From positions 3,534,001 to 3,598,000 of the forward strand of contig NZ_PZPL01000001.1 in the NCBI RefSeq assembly GCF_003044275.1: a stretch of DNA of 64,000 nucleotides. Reading direction: 5' to 3'. This document shows, piece by piece, positions 8,463-17,024 of this stretch. The DNA comes from Rathayibacter caricis DSM 15933. Lineage in GTDB: Bacteria; Actinomycetota; Actinomycetes; Actinomycetales; Microbacteriaceae. Under the pieces are notes generated by a model, which had not been told where the DNA came from, ran no database searches, and saw only the letters and a program-made list of their open reading frames with translations. The first letter of the stretch is position 1, and each line of letters begins with the position of its first letter. The translations under genes were made by a program, and so were the position numbers.

Positions 8463-8494
8463 CTCGGGGGAGCACGGTGAAGTGCTCCCCCGAG
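8463..8494. other. strong 13-bp hairpin between divergent genes
   Basis: CTCGGGGGAGCAC and GTGCTCCCCCGAG are perfect inverted arms with a 6-nt loop. It lies between the recQ start (8414) and the 8600 gene start, so it is not a terminator for either neighbour. It could be an operator, a repeat, or the end of an unrecognised small RNA. Confidence 0.6.
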
Positions 8495-8599
8495 CCGGTC
8501 CCCCGACGCGCCGGACGCTCCTCCGGCGGATTTGTCAACGTCCTGCGCCGCTGCCGCGGTGGGTGCTGGGCTGAGGTCACCGACCGGAAAGGAGCCACC

Positions 8600-8860
8600 A
8601 TGGCGAACGAGGACCTCCCCGAGCAGACCACCGGAGCGGGCTCGACCGCGGGTGCCGACCCGACCGCCGTCGACGGCGCGCAGACCACCCTGCCCGGCGA
8701 GGACGCGACCGACGCCTCGATGGCGGGAGCCGCTCCCGGCGGCACCGCGATCGACCGCGGCACGTCCGATCAGGTCACCGATCTCGACAGCGGAGGCGAC
8801 TCCGTCGCCGACGACGACGAGCTCCCCGACGAGACGACCGGCCCGACCACCGCCGACTGA
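8600..8860 (+). CDS. small acidic, probably disordered protein
   Basis: 86 aa with a strong GGAAAGGAG site 6 bases before ATG. The composition is rich in D, T, G, A and E with no hydrophobic core and one cysteine-free, tryptophan-free chain (DLPEQTTGAGSTAG..., ending DDDELPDETTGPTTAD). It resembles the unstructured acidic proteins seen in Microbacteriaceae that I cannot assign to a family. The clear ribosome site, uninterrupted frame and following terminator support a real gene. No function is proposed. Confidence 0.65.
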   Translation: MANEDLPEQTTGAGSTAGADPTAVDGAQTTLPGEDATDASMAGAAPGGTAIDRGTSDQVTDLDSGGDSVADDDELPDETTGPTTAD

Positions 8861-8876
8861 CGCGCCCCGACGCGCA

Positions 8877-8910
8877 GAAGGGCCTCCTACCCGCAGGTGG
8901 AAGGCCCTTC
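8877..8910. terminator. hairpin terminator between convergent genes
   Basis: GAAGGGCCT pairs with AGGCCCTTC across a 16-nt loop. It lies between the end of the acidic-protein gene and the end of the FAH gene and can act in both directions. Confidence 0.78.
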
Positions 8911-8925
8911 CCGACTGTCGCGCGC

Positions 8926-9711
8926 TCAGCCCCGGACGATCACCGGATTGAACAGCGTCCCGATGCCCTCGATGTCGATCGCCACGGCGTCCCCGTTCGC
9001 GATCGGCCCGATCCCGGCCGGCGTTCCGGTCAGGATGATGTCCCCCGGCAGCAGCGTGAACACCCGCGACACGTAGGCGATGATCTCGGGCACCCCGTGG
9101 ATCATGTCGCCCGTGTTCCCCGACTGCACGCGGCGCCCGTTCACGCGCGTCTCCAGCGCCGCCTCGTTCCAGACGAACTCCGTCTCGATGACCGGCCCGA
9201 TCGGGCAGAACGTGTCGTAGCCCTTGGCGCGCGCCCACTGGCCGTCGCTCTTCTGCAGGTCGCGGGCGGTGACGTCGTTGGCGATCGTGTACCCGAAGAC
9301 GACGTCCTCGTAGTCCTCCGCCCGCACGTTCCGCGCGACGGCTCCGATCACGACCGCGAGCTCGCCCTCGTAGTCCACCTGCTGGCTGTCCTCGGGGAGC
9401 ACGATCGCCTCGTCCGGCCCGATCACCGACGTGTTCGGCTTGAGGAACATCAGCGGCTCCGCCGGAGCGTCGCCGCCCATCTCGGCCGCGTGGTCCGAGT
9501 AGTTCTTGCCGATGCCGACGACCTTCGAGCGCGGGATCACCGGGGCGAGGAGCTTCGCCTCCGAGATCGGGATGCGCTCCCCCGTCGTGTCGAAGCCCGC
9601 GAACATGGGGTCCCCGGCGAGCACGACGAGGTCGTCCTCGTCGACGATCCCGAAGTGGATCGCTCCCCCGTTGTCCCCCGAGCGCTGCGTGGCGAATCGT
9701 GCGATCTTCAT
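8926..9711 (-). CDS. fumarylacetoacetate hydrolase (FAH) family protein
   Basis: 261 aa from the ATG at 9711, which overlaps the ilvE stop (ATGA). FAH-superfamily signatures are present: GIGKNYSDHAAEMG, FLKPNTSVIG, the metal ligands in DYEGELAVVIG, GYTIANDVTARDLQ, and LLPGDIILTGTPAGIGP near the end. Such enzymes hydrolyse or decarboxylate 2-oxo acids and acylpyruvates using Mg or Mn in the cytoplasm. Coupling to the branched-chain aminotransferase, which releases and consumes 2-oxo acids, suggests a role in 2-oxo-acid clean-up, but the substrate is unknown. A longer upstream frame to 9930 runs through ilvE and is a shadow. Confidence 0.9.
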   Translation of the reverse strand: MKIARFATQRSGDNGGAIHFGIVDEDDLVVLAGDPMFAGFDTTGERIPISEAKLLAPVIPRSKVVGIGKNYSDHAAEMGGDAPAEPLMFLKPNTSVIGPDEAIVLPEDSQQVDYEGELAVVIGAVARNVRAEDYEDVVFGYTIANDVTARDLQKSDGQWARAKGYDTFCPIGPVIETEFVWNEAALETRVNGRRVQSGNTGDMIHGVPEIIAYVSRVFTLLPGDIILTGTPAGIGPIANGDAVAIDIEGIGTLFNPVIVRG

Positions 9712-10820
9712 GCGTCCAACCTCGTCATCCATCCGTGCCGGTCCTCGCGGCGTCCGTACTGGATGCCGGTCAGCTCCTCCCGCAGCGACATCGTGAGCTC
9801 GCCGGCGGGCGCGTCCGCGTGCCCGACCGAGAAGCCCTCGCCCTTGAGCTCGGCGATCGGAGTGATGACCGCGGCGGTCCCGCACGCGAACACCTCCACG
9901 ACGTCGCCCGACGCCACCCCGTCGCGCCACTCGTCGATGCTCACGCGGCGACGCTCCACGCGGTGCCCGCGGTCCTCGGCGAGCTGCAGCACGCTGTCGC
10001 GCGTGATGCCCTCGAGGATCGAGTCCGACTCCGGAGTGACGAGCGTGCCGTCCTTCTTGACGAGCACCACGTTCATGCCGCCGAGCTCCTCGATGTACTG
10101 CGACTCCTGCGAGTCGAGGAACAGCACCTGCGCGCAGCCGTGCTCGTAGGCCTCCTGCTGCGGCAGGAGCGACGAGGCGTAGTTGCCGCCGGTCTTGGCG
10201 GCTCCCGTGCCGCCCTTGCCCGCGCGGGCGTACGAGGTCGACAGCCAGATCGACACCGGAGCGACGCCGCCCGAGAAGTAGGCGCCGGCGGGGCTCGCGA
10301 TCACGTAGTAGCCGACCTTCTCGGCCGCGCGGACCCCCAGGAACGCCTCCTTCGCGAACATGAAGGGCCGCAGATAGAGGCTCGTCTCGGGCTCCGAAGG
10401 AACCCAGTCGCCGTCGACCGCGATCAGCTGGCGGAGCGACTCGATGAAGTGCTCCGTCGGCAGCTCGGGCAGGGCCAGGCGGCGGGCCGAGCGCTGCAGG
10501 CGCGCGGCGTTCGCCTCGGGGCGGAACGTCCAGACGGAGCCGTCCGCGTGGCGGTAGGCCTTCATCCCCTCGAAGATCTCCTGCGCGTAGTGCAGGACCG
10601 CCGCGGCCGGGTCGAGCGCGATCGGGCCGTAGGGCTGCACGCGCGGGCGGTGCCAGCCGCCGGTGCGCGACCAGCAGATGTCGACCATGTGGTCGGTGAA
10701 GTAGACGCCGAAGCCGGGGTCGGCCAGGATCCGGTCGCGCTCCTCGATCGAGCGCGGCTCGGGGTTCGGAGTCACCTGGAAGGCGAGGTCCTGGGGGGCG
10801 AGCGGGAGGGGGATGGTCAT
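9708..10820 (-). CDS. ilvE: branched-chain amino-acid aminotransferase
   Basis: 370 aa, class IV PLP aminotransferase. It catalyses the last step of Ile, Leu and Val synthesis and the first step of their breakdown. Motifs: FEGMKAYRHADGSVWTFRPEANA, YLRPFMFA, PLP-binding lysine in GAAKTGGNYASS (about residue 207), EELGGMNVVLV, and ITRDSVLQLAED. It is followed by an ATGA-coupled FAH gene and preceded 41 bases upstream by leuB, so leuB-ilvE-FAH are probably one transcript. Confidence 0.96.
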   Translation of the reverse strand: MTIPLPLAPQDLAFQVTPNPEPRSIEERDRILADPGFGVYFTDHMVDICWSRTGGWHRPRVQPYGPIALDPAAAVLHYAQEIFEGMKAYRHADGSVWTFRPEANAARLQRSARRLALPELPTEHFIESLRQLIAVDGDWVPSEPETSLYLRPFMFAKEAFLGVRAAEKVGYYVIASPAGAYFSGGVAPVSIWLSTSYARAGKGGTGAAKTGGNYASSLLPQQEAYEHGCAQVLFLDSQESQYIEELGGMNVVLVKKDGTLVTPESDSILEGITRDSVLQLAEDRGHRVERRRVSIDEWRDGVASGDVVEVFACGTAAVITPIAELKGEGFSVGHADAPAGELTMSLREELTGIQYGRREDRHGWMTRLDA

Positions 10821-10861
10821 CTCGGTGTCTTTCGTCGGGAGCGTCGGGAGTGGGGGCCGGT

Positions 10862-11911
10862 TCAGCTCAGCCGGGCGACGACGGCGTCGCCGATCGCCGA
10901 GGTGGCGCGGGCGGAGCCGTCGCGGGACTCGATGTCGGCGGTCACCGCGGCCGTCACGCGGGCGGCCTCGTCGGGCCGGCCCAGGTGGTCCAGCAGCAGT
11001 GCCACCGAGAGGATCGCGGCGGTCGGATCGGCGAGCTGCTTCCCGGCGATGTCGGGCGCGGATCCGTGGACCGGCTCGAACATGCTGGGGAACGCGCCGT
11101 CGGGGTTGATGTTGCCCGAGGCGGCGAGGCCGATGCCGCCGCTGATCGCGCCGGCCAGATCGGTGAGGATGTCGCCGAAGAGGTTGTCGGTGACGATGAC
11201 GTCGAACCTAGCAGGGTCGGTCACGAGGAAGATCGTGGCGGCGTCCACGTGGAGGTAATCGACGGCCACGTCCTCGTAGGTGGCCCCCACCTCGTCGACG
11301 AGGCGCTTCCACAGCGATCCGGAGAAGACGAGCACGTTGGTCTTGTGCACGAAGGTGAGCTTCGAGCGGCGCTTGCGGGCCAGCTCGAACGCGTGGCGCA
11401 CGACCCGCTCCACCCCGTAGGCGGTGTTCACCGACACCTCGTTCGCGATCTCGTGCGGGGTGCCCTGGCGGATCGCTCCGCCGTTGCCGACGTACGGGCC
11501 CTCGGTGCCCTCGCGGACGACCACGAAGTCGACGTCGCCCGGCGCGGACAGCGGCGACGGGACGCCCGGGTACACGCGGGTCGGGCGGAGGTTCACGTAG
11601 TGGTCGAGCGCGAAGCGCAGGCGCAGCAGCAGCCCGCGCTCGATGTTCGCGTCTTTCAGGCGCGGGTCGCCGGGCACGCCGCCGACGGCACCCAGGAGGA
11701 TCGCGTCGTGCGCCGCGATCGCCGCGAGGTCCTCGTCGGTCAGCACGTCGCCGGTCTCGAGGAACCGGGCCGCCCCGAGCGAGAACGGCGTCTTCTCGAT
11801 CACCAGGTCGGAGTCGGCGATGACGGCGTCGAGGACCTTCACGGCCTCGGCGATCACCTCCGGTCCGATCCCGTCTCCGGGAATGACGGCGAGCTTCACG
11901 GTGCGGGGCAT
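10862..11911 (-). CDS. leuB: 3-isopropylmalate dehydrogenase
   Basis: 349 aa. The NAD-dependent oxidative decarboxylase of leucine synthesis. It opens with [14 protein letters not shown] and contains [17 protein letters not shown] (substrate arginines), [40 protein letters not shown] (metal aspartates) and [14 protein letters not shown]. Length matches the family. A TACGCT box at 11970-11975 on the minus strand would give a leader of about 50 nt. That leader holds two near-identical direct repeats (CTGCCCCGCACTGC and CACTGCCCCCGCACG) which might bind a regulator. leuA, leuC and leuD are not in the window. Confidence 0.96.
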   Translation of the reverse strand: MPRTVKLAVIPGDGIGPEVIAEAVKVLDAVIADSDLVIEKTPFSLGAARFLETGDVLTDEDLAAIAAHDAILLGAVGGVPGDPRLKDANIERGLLLRLRFALDHYVNLRPTRVYPGVPSPLSAPGDVDFVVVREGTEGPYVGNGGAIRQGTPHEIANEVSVNTAYGVERVVRHAFELARKRRSKLTFVHKTNVLVFSGSLWKRLVDEVGATYEDVAVDYLHVDAATIFLVTDPARFDVIVTDNLFGDILTDLAGAISGGIGLAASGNINPDGAFPSMFEPVHGSAPDIAGKQLADPTAAILSVALLLDHLGRPDEAARVTAAVTADIESRDGSARATSAIGDAVVARLS

Positions 11912-11987
11912 GGGGCATCCTCAGGCGTGCGGGGGCAGTGCGCGAGCAGTGCGGGGCAGAGACGGTCCCAGCGTACTCTCGGGCCGC

Positions 11988-13538
11988 TCAGCTGCGCCGC
12001 AGCCGCCAGGCCGCGACGACCGCCGCGAGCAGCACCAGGCCGACGCCGATCCAGGCCGACCAGCCGACTCCCGCGTCGAACGCGGCGCCGGCCGAGGCCA
12101 GCAGGCTCGCGGCGGAGTCGGCGGGCAGCTCGCCCGCCACCGCGACCGCGCCGCCCAGGGTCTCCCCCGCGCGCTGCACCTGATCGGCGTCGAGGCCGGC
12201 GGGCAGCACGACTCCGCTGCGGTACGCCGACGTCAGCACCGTGCCCAGCGTCGCCGTCCCCAGCACCGCGCCCAGCTCGTACGCCGTCTCGGACACCGCC
12301 GAAGCGGCCCCCGCCTTGTCGGCCGGCGCGTTCGCGAGCACGAGCTCGTTCGACACCGTCTCGGCCGCCCCGATGCCCAGGCCGAGGAACGCGAACGCGA
12401 CGGCGACGGTCAGCGCCGTGGCGCCTCCCTCCGCCCCGCTGCCGATCGCCAGCAGCGCGTAGCCGACCGCCGAGACCACGAGCCCGGCGGGCACGACGAG
12501 CCGCGGAGTGATGCGGCGCGCGACCGGCACGACGCCGAGCCCCGCCAGGATCATCACCGCGAGCCCCGGCACGAGCACGAGCCCGGCCTGCAGCGGCGAG
12601 AGCCCGATGACCAGCTGCAGGTGCTGCGAGACGAAGAAGAGTCCGCCGACGAGCGCCACGACGCTGAGGAGGTTCACCACGATGGCCGCGCTGAACGAGC
12701 CGCGGCGGAAGAGCGACAGGTCGAGCATCGGCACCGCGCGCCGCTGCTGGCGCCGCACGAACAGCACGCCGCTCACGACGCCGACGACGAGGGCGGTCAC
12801 GGCCACCGCGTCGACGCCGTGCTCGGCCACCGACTTCACCGCGTAGACGAGGGGCGCCATGGTCGCGAGCGACAGCAGGATGCTGACGACGTCCACGGGC
12901 CCCGGCTGCGGGTCGCGCGACTCCGGCACGAGGATCGGCGCGAGCACGACCAGCGGCAGCAGCACGGGCACCGCGAGCAGGAACACCGAGCCCCAGGGGA
13001 AGCTCTCGAGCAGCACCCCGCCGACGAGCGGACCGACCGCGGAGCCGACCGCGAACCCGGTCGCCCAGATCGCGATCGCGAGACGGCGCTGGTCGCGGTT
13101 CGGGAAGAGGCTGCGCAGGAGCGACAGCGTCGAGGGCATGAGCGTCGCGCCGAAGAGGCCCAGCGCCGCGCGGGCCGCGATGAGCGCACCGGCCGTCGGA
13201 GCGAACGCCGCGGCGATCGAGACGACGGCGAAGCCGATCGCGCCGATCACGAGCAGCTTCCGCCGGCCGACCCGGTCGCCCAGGCTGCCCATCGCCACGA
13301 GGAGGCCCGCGAGGACCAGCGGGTACGCGTCGACGATCCAGAGCAGCTCGGTGCCCGTGGGTCCGAGGTCCTCGGCGATCAGCGGCAGCGCGAAGTTCAG
13401 CACCGTGTTGTCGACCGAGACCAGCAGCACCGGCAGCATCAGCACCGCGAGGGCGAACCAGGCTCGGCGGCCGACGCGGTCCTCGGCGAGCGCGGCGGAG
13501 GTGGGCGGAACGGTGACGGGGGCGGTGCGGGCGGACAC
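11988..13538 (-). CDS. MFS drug-efflux transporter, DHA2-type (14 TM)
   Basis: 516 aa from GTG 13538, with GAGAGAG upstream. The N-terminus has LLVSVDNTVLNFALP (DHA2 motif D1-like) and the MFS motif A variant MGSLGDRVGRRKLLV. Hydrophobic segments repeat through the chain, consistent with about 14 helices. The SETAYELGAVLGTATLGTV motif near residue 430 is typical of the Smv/QacA-like actinobacterial exporters. Substrates are likely cationic or antiseptic compounds. It is divergent from a TetR regulator with a palindromic operator between them, so it is probably drug-inducible. Confidence 0.9.
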   Translation of the reverse strand: MSARTAPVTVPPTSAALAEDRVGRRAWFALAVLMLPVLLVSVDNTVLNFALPLIAEDLGPTGTELLWIVDAYPLVLAGLLVAMGSLGDRVGRRKLLVIGAIGFAVVSIAAAFAPTAGALIAARAALGLFGATLMPSTLSLLRSLFPNRDQRRLAIAIWATGFAVGSAVGPLVGGVLLESFPWGSVFLLAVPVLLPLVVLAPILVPESRDPQPGPVDVVSILLSLATMAPLVYAVKSVAEHGVDAVAVTALVVGVVSGVLFVRRQQRRAVPMLDLSLFRRGSFSAAIVVNLLSVVALVGGLFFVSQHLQLVIGLSPLQAGLVLVPGLAVMILAGLGVVPVARRITPRLVVPAGLVVSAVGYALLAIGSGAEGGATALTVAVAFAFLGLGIGAAETVSNELVLANAPADKAGAASAVSETAYELGAVLGTATLGTVLTSAYRSGVVLPAGLDADQVQRAGETLGGAVAVAGELPADSAASLLASAGAAFDAGVGWSAWIGVGLVLLAAVVAAWRLRRS

Positions 13539-13603
13539 GGTGGTGCTCTCTCTCGGATCGACGTCGCGCCGGCACCGGACGGCGCGCAGCGGGCGACCCG
13601 AGG

Positions 13604-13627
13604 AGTATACCGTCCAGCCGGTATAGT
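13604..13627. promoter_or_regulatory. TetR operator over two divergent -10 boxes
   Basis: TATACCG and CGGTATA form a palindrome at 13606-13625 with a 6-nt spacer. The minus-strand -10 of the pump (TATACT, 13604-13609) and the plus-strand -10 of tetR (TATAGT, 13622-13627) overlap the two ends. A dimer bound here would block both promoters, the classic autoregulated TetR arrangement. Confidence 0.8.
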
Positions 13628-13656
13628 AGCGCAAGGCCGACCGTAGGATGGGGCGC

Positions 13657-14199
13657 ATGCCTCCCGCCTCCCCCGCCCGCGACCGCGTCCTCGACGCGTT
13701 CGAGGAGCTGCTGAACGAGCAGGGCGAGCGCGCGGCCACCCTCGACGCCGTCGCCCGCGCGGCCGGAGTCTCCAAGGGCGGCCTGCTCTACCACTTCCCC
13801 TCGAAGGACGCGCTGGTCGACGGACTCGTCGCACGGCTCGACGAGCGCCTCGCCGAGGACATCGACCGCATCCGCACGTCCGACGAGGGCGTGGTCCCGT
13901 ACCTGATCCGCACCTCGTTCGCCGCCGACACCCCCTTCGACCGCACGATCCTCGCCGTCTCTCGCATCGCGCAGGGCCACGACGAGCGCGCGAGCGCCGC
14001 CCTCGCCCGGATCCACGACAGCTGGAACGACGTCGTCGTCGAGGCCGTCGGCGATCCGCTGGTCGCCCGCGCGATCGTCCTGATGAGCGACGGCCTCTAC
14101 TACAACTCCGCCCTGCTGCCCACGGGCCAGCAGTCGCGCGGCGAGGCCGAGGACGTCCTCGCGGTCATCGACCGCCTCCTGGCCCCGCGCGGCGACTGA
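13657..14199 (+). CDS. TetR-family transcriptional regulator
   Basis: 180 aa from ATG 13657; an in-frame ATG at 13648 is a less likely start because the GGATGGGG stretch that could bind the ribosome lies between them. Residues about 8-55 form the TetR DNA-binding domain (RDRVLDAFEELLNEQG...TLDAVARAAGVSKGGLLYHFPSKDALV). The C-terminal ligand domain has the length of the family. It probably represses itself and the divergent MFS exporter. Confidence 0.92.
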   Translation: MPPASPARDRVLDAFEELLNEQGERAATLDAVARAAGVSKGGLLYHFPSKDALVDGLVARLDERLAEDIDRIRTSDEGVVPYLIRTSFAADTPFDRTILAVSRIAQGHDERASAALARIHDSWNDVVVEAVGDPLVARAIVLMSDGLYYNSALLPTGQQSRGEAEDVLAVIDRLLAPRGD

Positions 14200-14225
14200 T
14201 CGCCGCGCGCACCGCGCCGACGACG

Positions 14226-14259
14226 GAGCCCGCCCCGCGACGGTGCGCGGGACGGGCTC
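14226..14259. terminator. hairpin between tetR and serA (convergent)
   Basis: GAGCCCGCCCCGCG pairs with CGCGGGACGGGCTC (one mismatch) around a 6-nt loop. It sits between two convergent genes and can serve both. Confidence 0.8.
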
Positions 14260-14284
14260 GGGTCGTGCTCGGTGAGCGACGGGG

Positions 14285-15877
14285 CTACTGCTCCGTGATG
14301 TCGATCTCCTGCATGATGTCGGCGTCGATCGCGACGCGGACCTTCTCGAGCAGGCCCGCCGGTGCCGGCGAGTCGATGGTGATCACCGAGAGGGCCTTGC
14401 CGCCCGCCTCGGTGCGCGCGATCTGCATCCCGGCGATGTTGACGGAGGCCTCGCCGAACTCGCGCCCGTAGACCGCGACGATCCCGGGGCGGTCGACGTA
14501 GCTCATCACGACGTGGTGCTTCGCGATCGGCACCTCGACGTCGTAGCCGTTGACGGCGACGAGCTTCTCGACCTGCTTGGTGCCGGTGAGCGTGCCCGAG
14601 ACCGAGATCTGCGAGCCGTCCGAGAGGGCGCCGCGCAGCGTGATCAGGTTGCGGTACTCGTCCGAGACGCCGTCGGTGATCAGGCGCACCTCGATGCCGC
14701 GCTGCTCGGCGAGGACGGGAGCGTTCACGTACGAGACCGTCTCCGACACGACGTTGGTGAAGACGCCCTTGAGCGCCGCGAGCTTGAGCACCTTGACGTC
14801 GTACGCGGCGAGCTCGCCGCGCACCTCGACGTCGATGGAGGTGACGGGAGAGTGCGCCAGTCCCGCGAAGACCTGGCCGAGCTTCTCGACCAGCGGGATG
14901 CCGGGGCGCACGTACTCGTCGATGACGCCGCCGGCGACGTTGACCGCGTCCGGCACGAGCTCGCCCGAGAGCGCGAGGCGCACCGACTTGGCGACCGAGA
15001 CGCCCGCCTTCTCCTGGGCCTCGTCGGTCGACGCTCCGAGGTGCGGAGTGACGACCACGTTCTCGAGGGCGAGCAGCGGCGAGCCGACCGGCGGCTCCTT
15101 CACGAACACGTCGAGCCCGGCGCCGGCGATCGTGTCGGCGACCAGGGCGCGGTGCAGGGCGTCCTCGTCGATGAGGCCGCCGCGCGCCACGTTGACGATG
15201 TACGCGGTCGGCTTCATCAGCGCGAGCTGCTCGTCCGAGATCATCCCCGTGGTCTCGGGGGTGCGCGGCATGTGGATGGTGATGAAGTCGCTCTGCGCGA
15301 GGAGCTCCTCGAGCGGCAGGAGCGTCACTCCGAGCTGCTGCGCGCGGGCGCTCGTGACGTAGGGGTCGTACGCGACGACGTCGACGCCGAAGGCCTGCAG
15401 GCGAGCGGTGATCAGCGCGCCGATGCGGCCGAGGCCGATGATGCCGACGGTCTTCTCGTAGAGCTCGGTGCCCGTGTACTTCGACCGCTTCCACAGGCCC
15501 TGCGCGAGCGCGCTGTGCGCCGCGGGGATGTGGCGGGCGAGGCTCAGGATGTGGCCCACGGTCAGCTCGGCCGCCGAGATGATGTTGGAGGTCGGCGCGT
15601 TGACGACCATGACACCGGCGGCGGTCGCGGCGGTGATGTCGACGTTGTCGAGGCCCACTCCCGCGCGCGCGATCACCTTGAGCGAGGGCGCCGCGGCGAT
15701 CGCCTCGGCGTCGACCTGCGTCGCCGAGCGGACGAGGATCGCGTCGGCGGTGCCGAGCGCCTCGAGCAGCGCCGGGCGGTCGGTGCCGTCCACGGAGCGG
15801 ATCTCGAAGTCGGGACCGAGAGCGTCGACGGTGGCGGGCGAGAGTTCTTCGGCGATCAGGACGACCGGCTTTGTCAC
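14285..15877 (-). CDS. serA: D-3-phosphoglycerate dehydrogenase, long form with ACT domain
   Basis: 530 aa, the length of the long actinobacterial SerA. First step of serine synthesis. The catalytic core has RSATQVDAEAIAAAP, RAGVGLDNVDITAA, the NAD loop VGIIGLGRIGALI (about residue 147), the catalytic arginine region VNVARGGLIDEDAL and the histidine in TPHLGASTDEAQ. An allosteric substrate-binding domain (about 320-450) and a C-terminal ACT domain (about 455-530, RPGIVAVYGREFGEASVNIAGMQ) follow, so serine feedback is likely. A TACAGT box at 15943-15948 could be its -10, giving a leader of about 60 nt. Confidence 0.96.
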   Translation of the reverse strand: MTKPVVLIAEELSPATVDALGPDFEIRSVDGTDRPALLEALGTADAILVRSATQVDAEAIAAAPSLKVIARAGVGLDNVDITAATAAGVMVVNAPTSNIISAAELTVGHILSLARHIPAAHSALAQGLWKRSKYTGTELYEKTVGIIGLGRIGALITARLQAFGVDVVAYDPYVTSARAQQLGVTLLPLEELLAQSDFITIHMPRTPETTGMISDEQLALMKPTAYIVNVARGGLIDEDALHRALVADTIAGAGLDVFVKEPPVGSPLLALENVVVTPHLGASTDEAQEKAGVSVAKSVRLALSGELVPDAVNVAGGVIDEYVRPGIPLVEKLGQVFAGLAHSPVTSIDVEVRGELAAYDVKVLKLAALKGVFTNVVSETVSYVNAPVLAEQRGIEVRLITDGVSDEYRNLITLRGALSDGSQISVSGTLTGTKQVEKLVAVNGYDVEVPIAKHHVVMSYVDRPGIVAVYGREFGEASVNIAGMQIARTEAGGKALSVITIDSPAPAGLLEKVRVAIDADIMQEIDITEQ

Positions 15878-16012
15878 GAGTGCGCTTCCTTCGGGGAGGG
15901 GACGGTGCGGGCACCGGACGCGGGCGTCGCGGGAGCCCCCGCCACTGTAGCGGAGCCCCGCCGCCGGGCTCGGCCGTGTGACGCCGCGCTCCCCGCGGTG
16001 ACGACGCGCTGC

Positions 16013-16393
16013 TCAGCCGAGCGAGACGAGGCTCGCGAAGCCGAAGACCTGCTGCACGTCCAGCGACAGCACGGCCGAGAGGCAGAGCGACGCGAACAGG
16101 AGCCCCGCCCGCGCGGCGACTCCTCGGCGCCGCCCGAGCAGCAGCGCGACGGCGAAGCACACGACGGGCAGCGCCAGCCCGAGCAGCAGCACCGTCCATC
16201 CGGTCGCGTTGAGATCGGTGTTCAGCCCCGCGGCGTAGGCGCGGATGCCGACGAGGTTGCCGATCGCCTCCCACACGTCCCACGCGAAGAGGGCCCCGAA
16301 CAGCACGGCGATCAGCGCCGAGAGCGCGAAGCGCTTCCCCCGACCCTCGCGCCGGCCGCCCAGGGTGGCCTTCGTGGCGGTCTCGTCGCTCAT
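16013..16393 (-). CDS. small membrane protein of unknown function
   Basis: 126 aa with a basic N-terminus (TKATLGGRREGRGKRF) and about four hydrophobic helices (ALSALIAVLFGALFAW, TVLLLGLALPVVCFAVALLL, AGLLFASLCLSAVLSL). No domain recognised. It starts 2 bases after the stop of the upstream membrane-protein gene, so the two are co-translated and may act together. The upstream open frame to 17038 is a shadow of that gene. Confidence 0.75.
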   Translation of the reverse strand: MSDETATKATLGGRREGRGKRFALSALIAVLFGALFAWDVWEAIGNLVGIRAYAAGLNTDLNATGWTVLLLGLALPVVCFAVALLLGRRRGVAARAGLLFASLCLSAVLSLDVQQVFGFASLVSLG

Positions 16394-16395
16394 CC

Positions 16396-16917
16396 TCACG
16401 CCCCCTTCAGGAACGGCAGCGGAGCGAGCAGCACGAGTCCCGCGACCAGCCAGAGCACGCGGGTGCGCACCCGCGCGTCGCGGGTGCCGAGCAGCGTCGC
16501 GGTGAACCAGGCGACGGGAGCGGCGACAGCCAGCCACAGCCCGAGGCCGTAGAGCCCCCCGCCGACCGCGTCGCCGGCGAAGGTGCCCGCGATCGTGGCG
16601 TTCTGACGGGTGGCCGAGATCATCCACGCGATCGTGTAGAGCAGGTAGACGCCGGCGGTGACCCCGGTCGCGATGAGCAGCACGGAGGAGGCGGCTGCGG
16701 CGTCGAGCTCGGACGCCTCGTCCTCCTCCGGCTCGTCCTCGCGCAGCTCCTCCGGGAGCGGCTCCTCGGCCTCGTCCTCGAGCGCCGGTCGCTCCTGGGG
16801 CGCCGAGCGGACCGCGCGGGGCGGACGCCGCCGCGTCGTCCCCGGCCCCGCCGCGAGCGTCGGGTCCTCGTCCTCGCCCGCCCAGCTGAGCGCGTCGTCG
16901 TCCCTGGCATCGATCAC
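16396..16917 (-). CDS. membrane protein with long acidic cytoplasmic N-terminus
   Basis: 173 aa from GTG 16917. Residues 1-75 are charged and probably disordered (EDEAEEPLPEELREDEPEED). Three or four hydrophobic helices follow (SSVLLIATGVTAGVYLLYTIAW, GLGLWLAVAAPVAWFTATLL, VLWLVAGLVLLAPL). A TAGGGT box ends exactly 6 nt before the GTG, suggesting a leaderless mRNA. Proteins of this shape are common in Microbacteriaceae without a known role. Confidence 0.75.
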   Translation of the reverse strand: MIDARDDDALSWAGEDEDPTLAAGPGTTRRRPPRAVRSAPQERPALEDEAEEPLPEELREDEPEEDEASELDAAAASSVLLIATGVTAGVYLLYTIAWMISATRQNATIAGTFAGDAVGGGLYGLGLWLAVAAPVAWFTATLLGTRDARVRTRVLWLVAGLVLLAPLPFLKGA

Positions 16918-17024
16918 CCCGACACCCTAACCGCGCCCGGCTCCCAGGCTGCTCGGAGTGAGGGGTCACCGCCCGGACACCTGCTCGCCACCGCCCGGTC
17001 TCCCCCGCCCGCGATCCTCCCCGG

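Noticed and set aside
9712..9930. N-terminal extension of the FAH protein
   Set aside because: It lies entirely inside ilvE and lacks FAH similarity. The ATG at 9711 begins a typical sequence (KIARFATQRSG).
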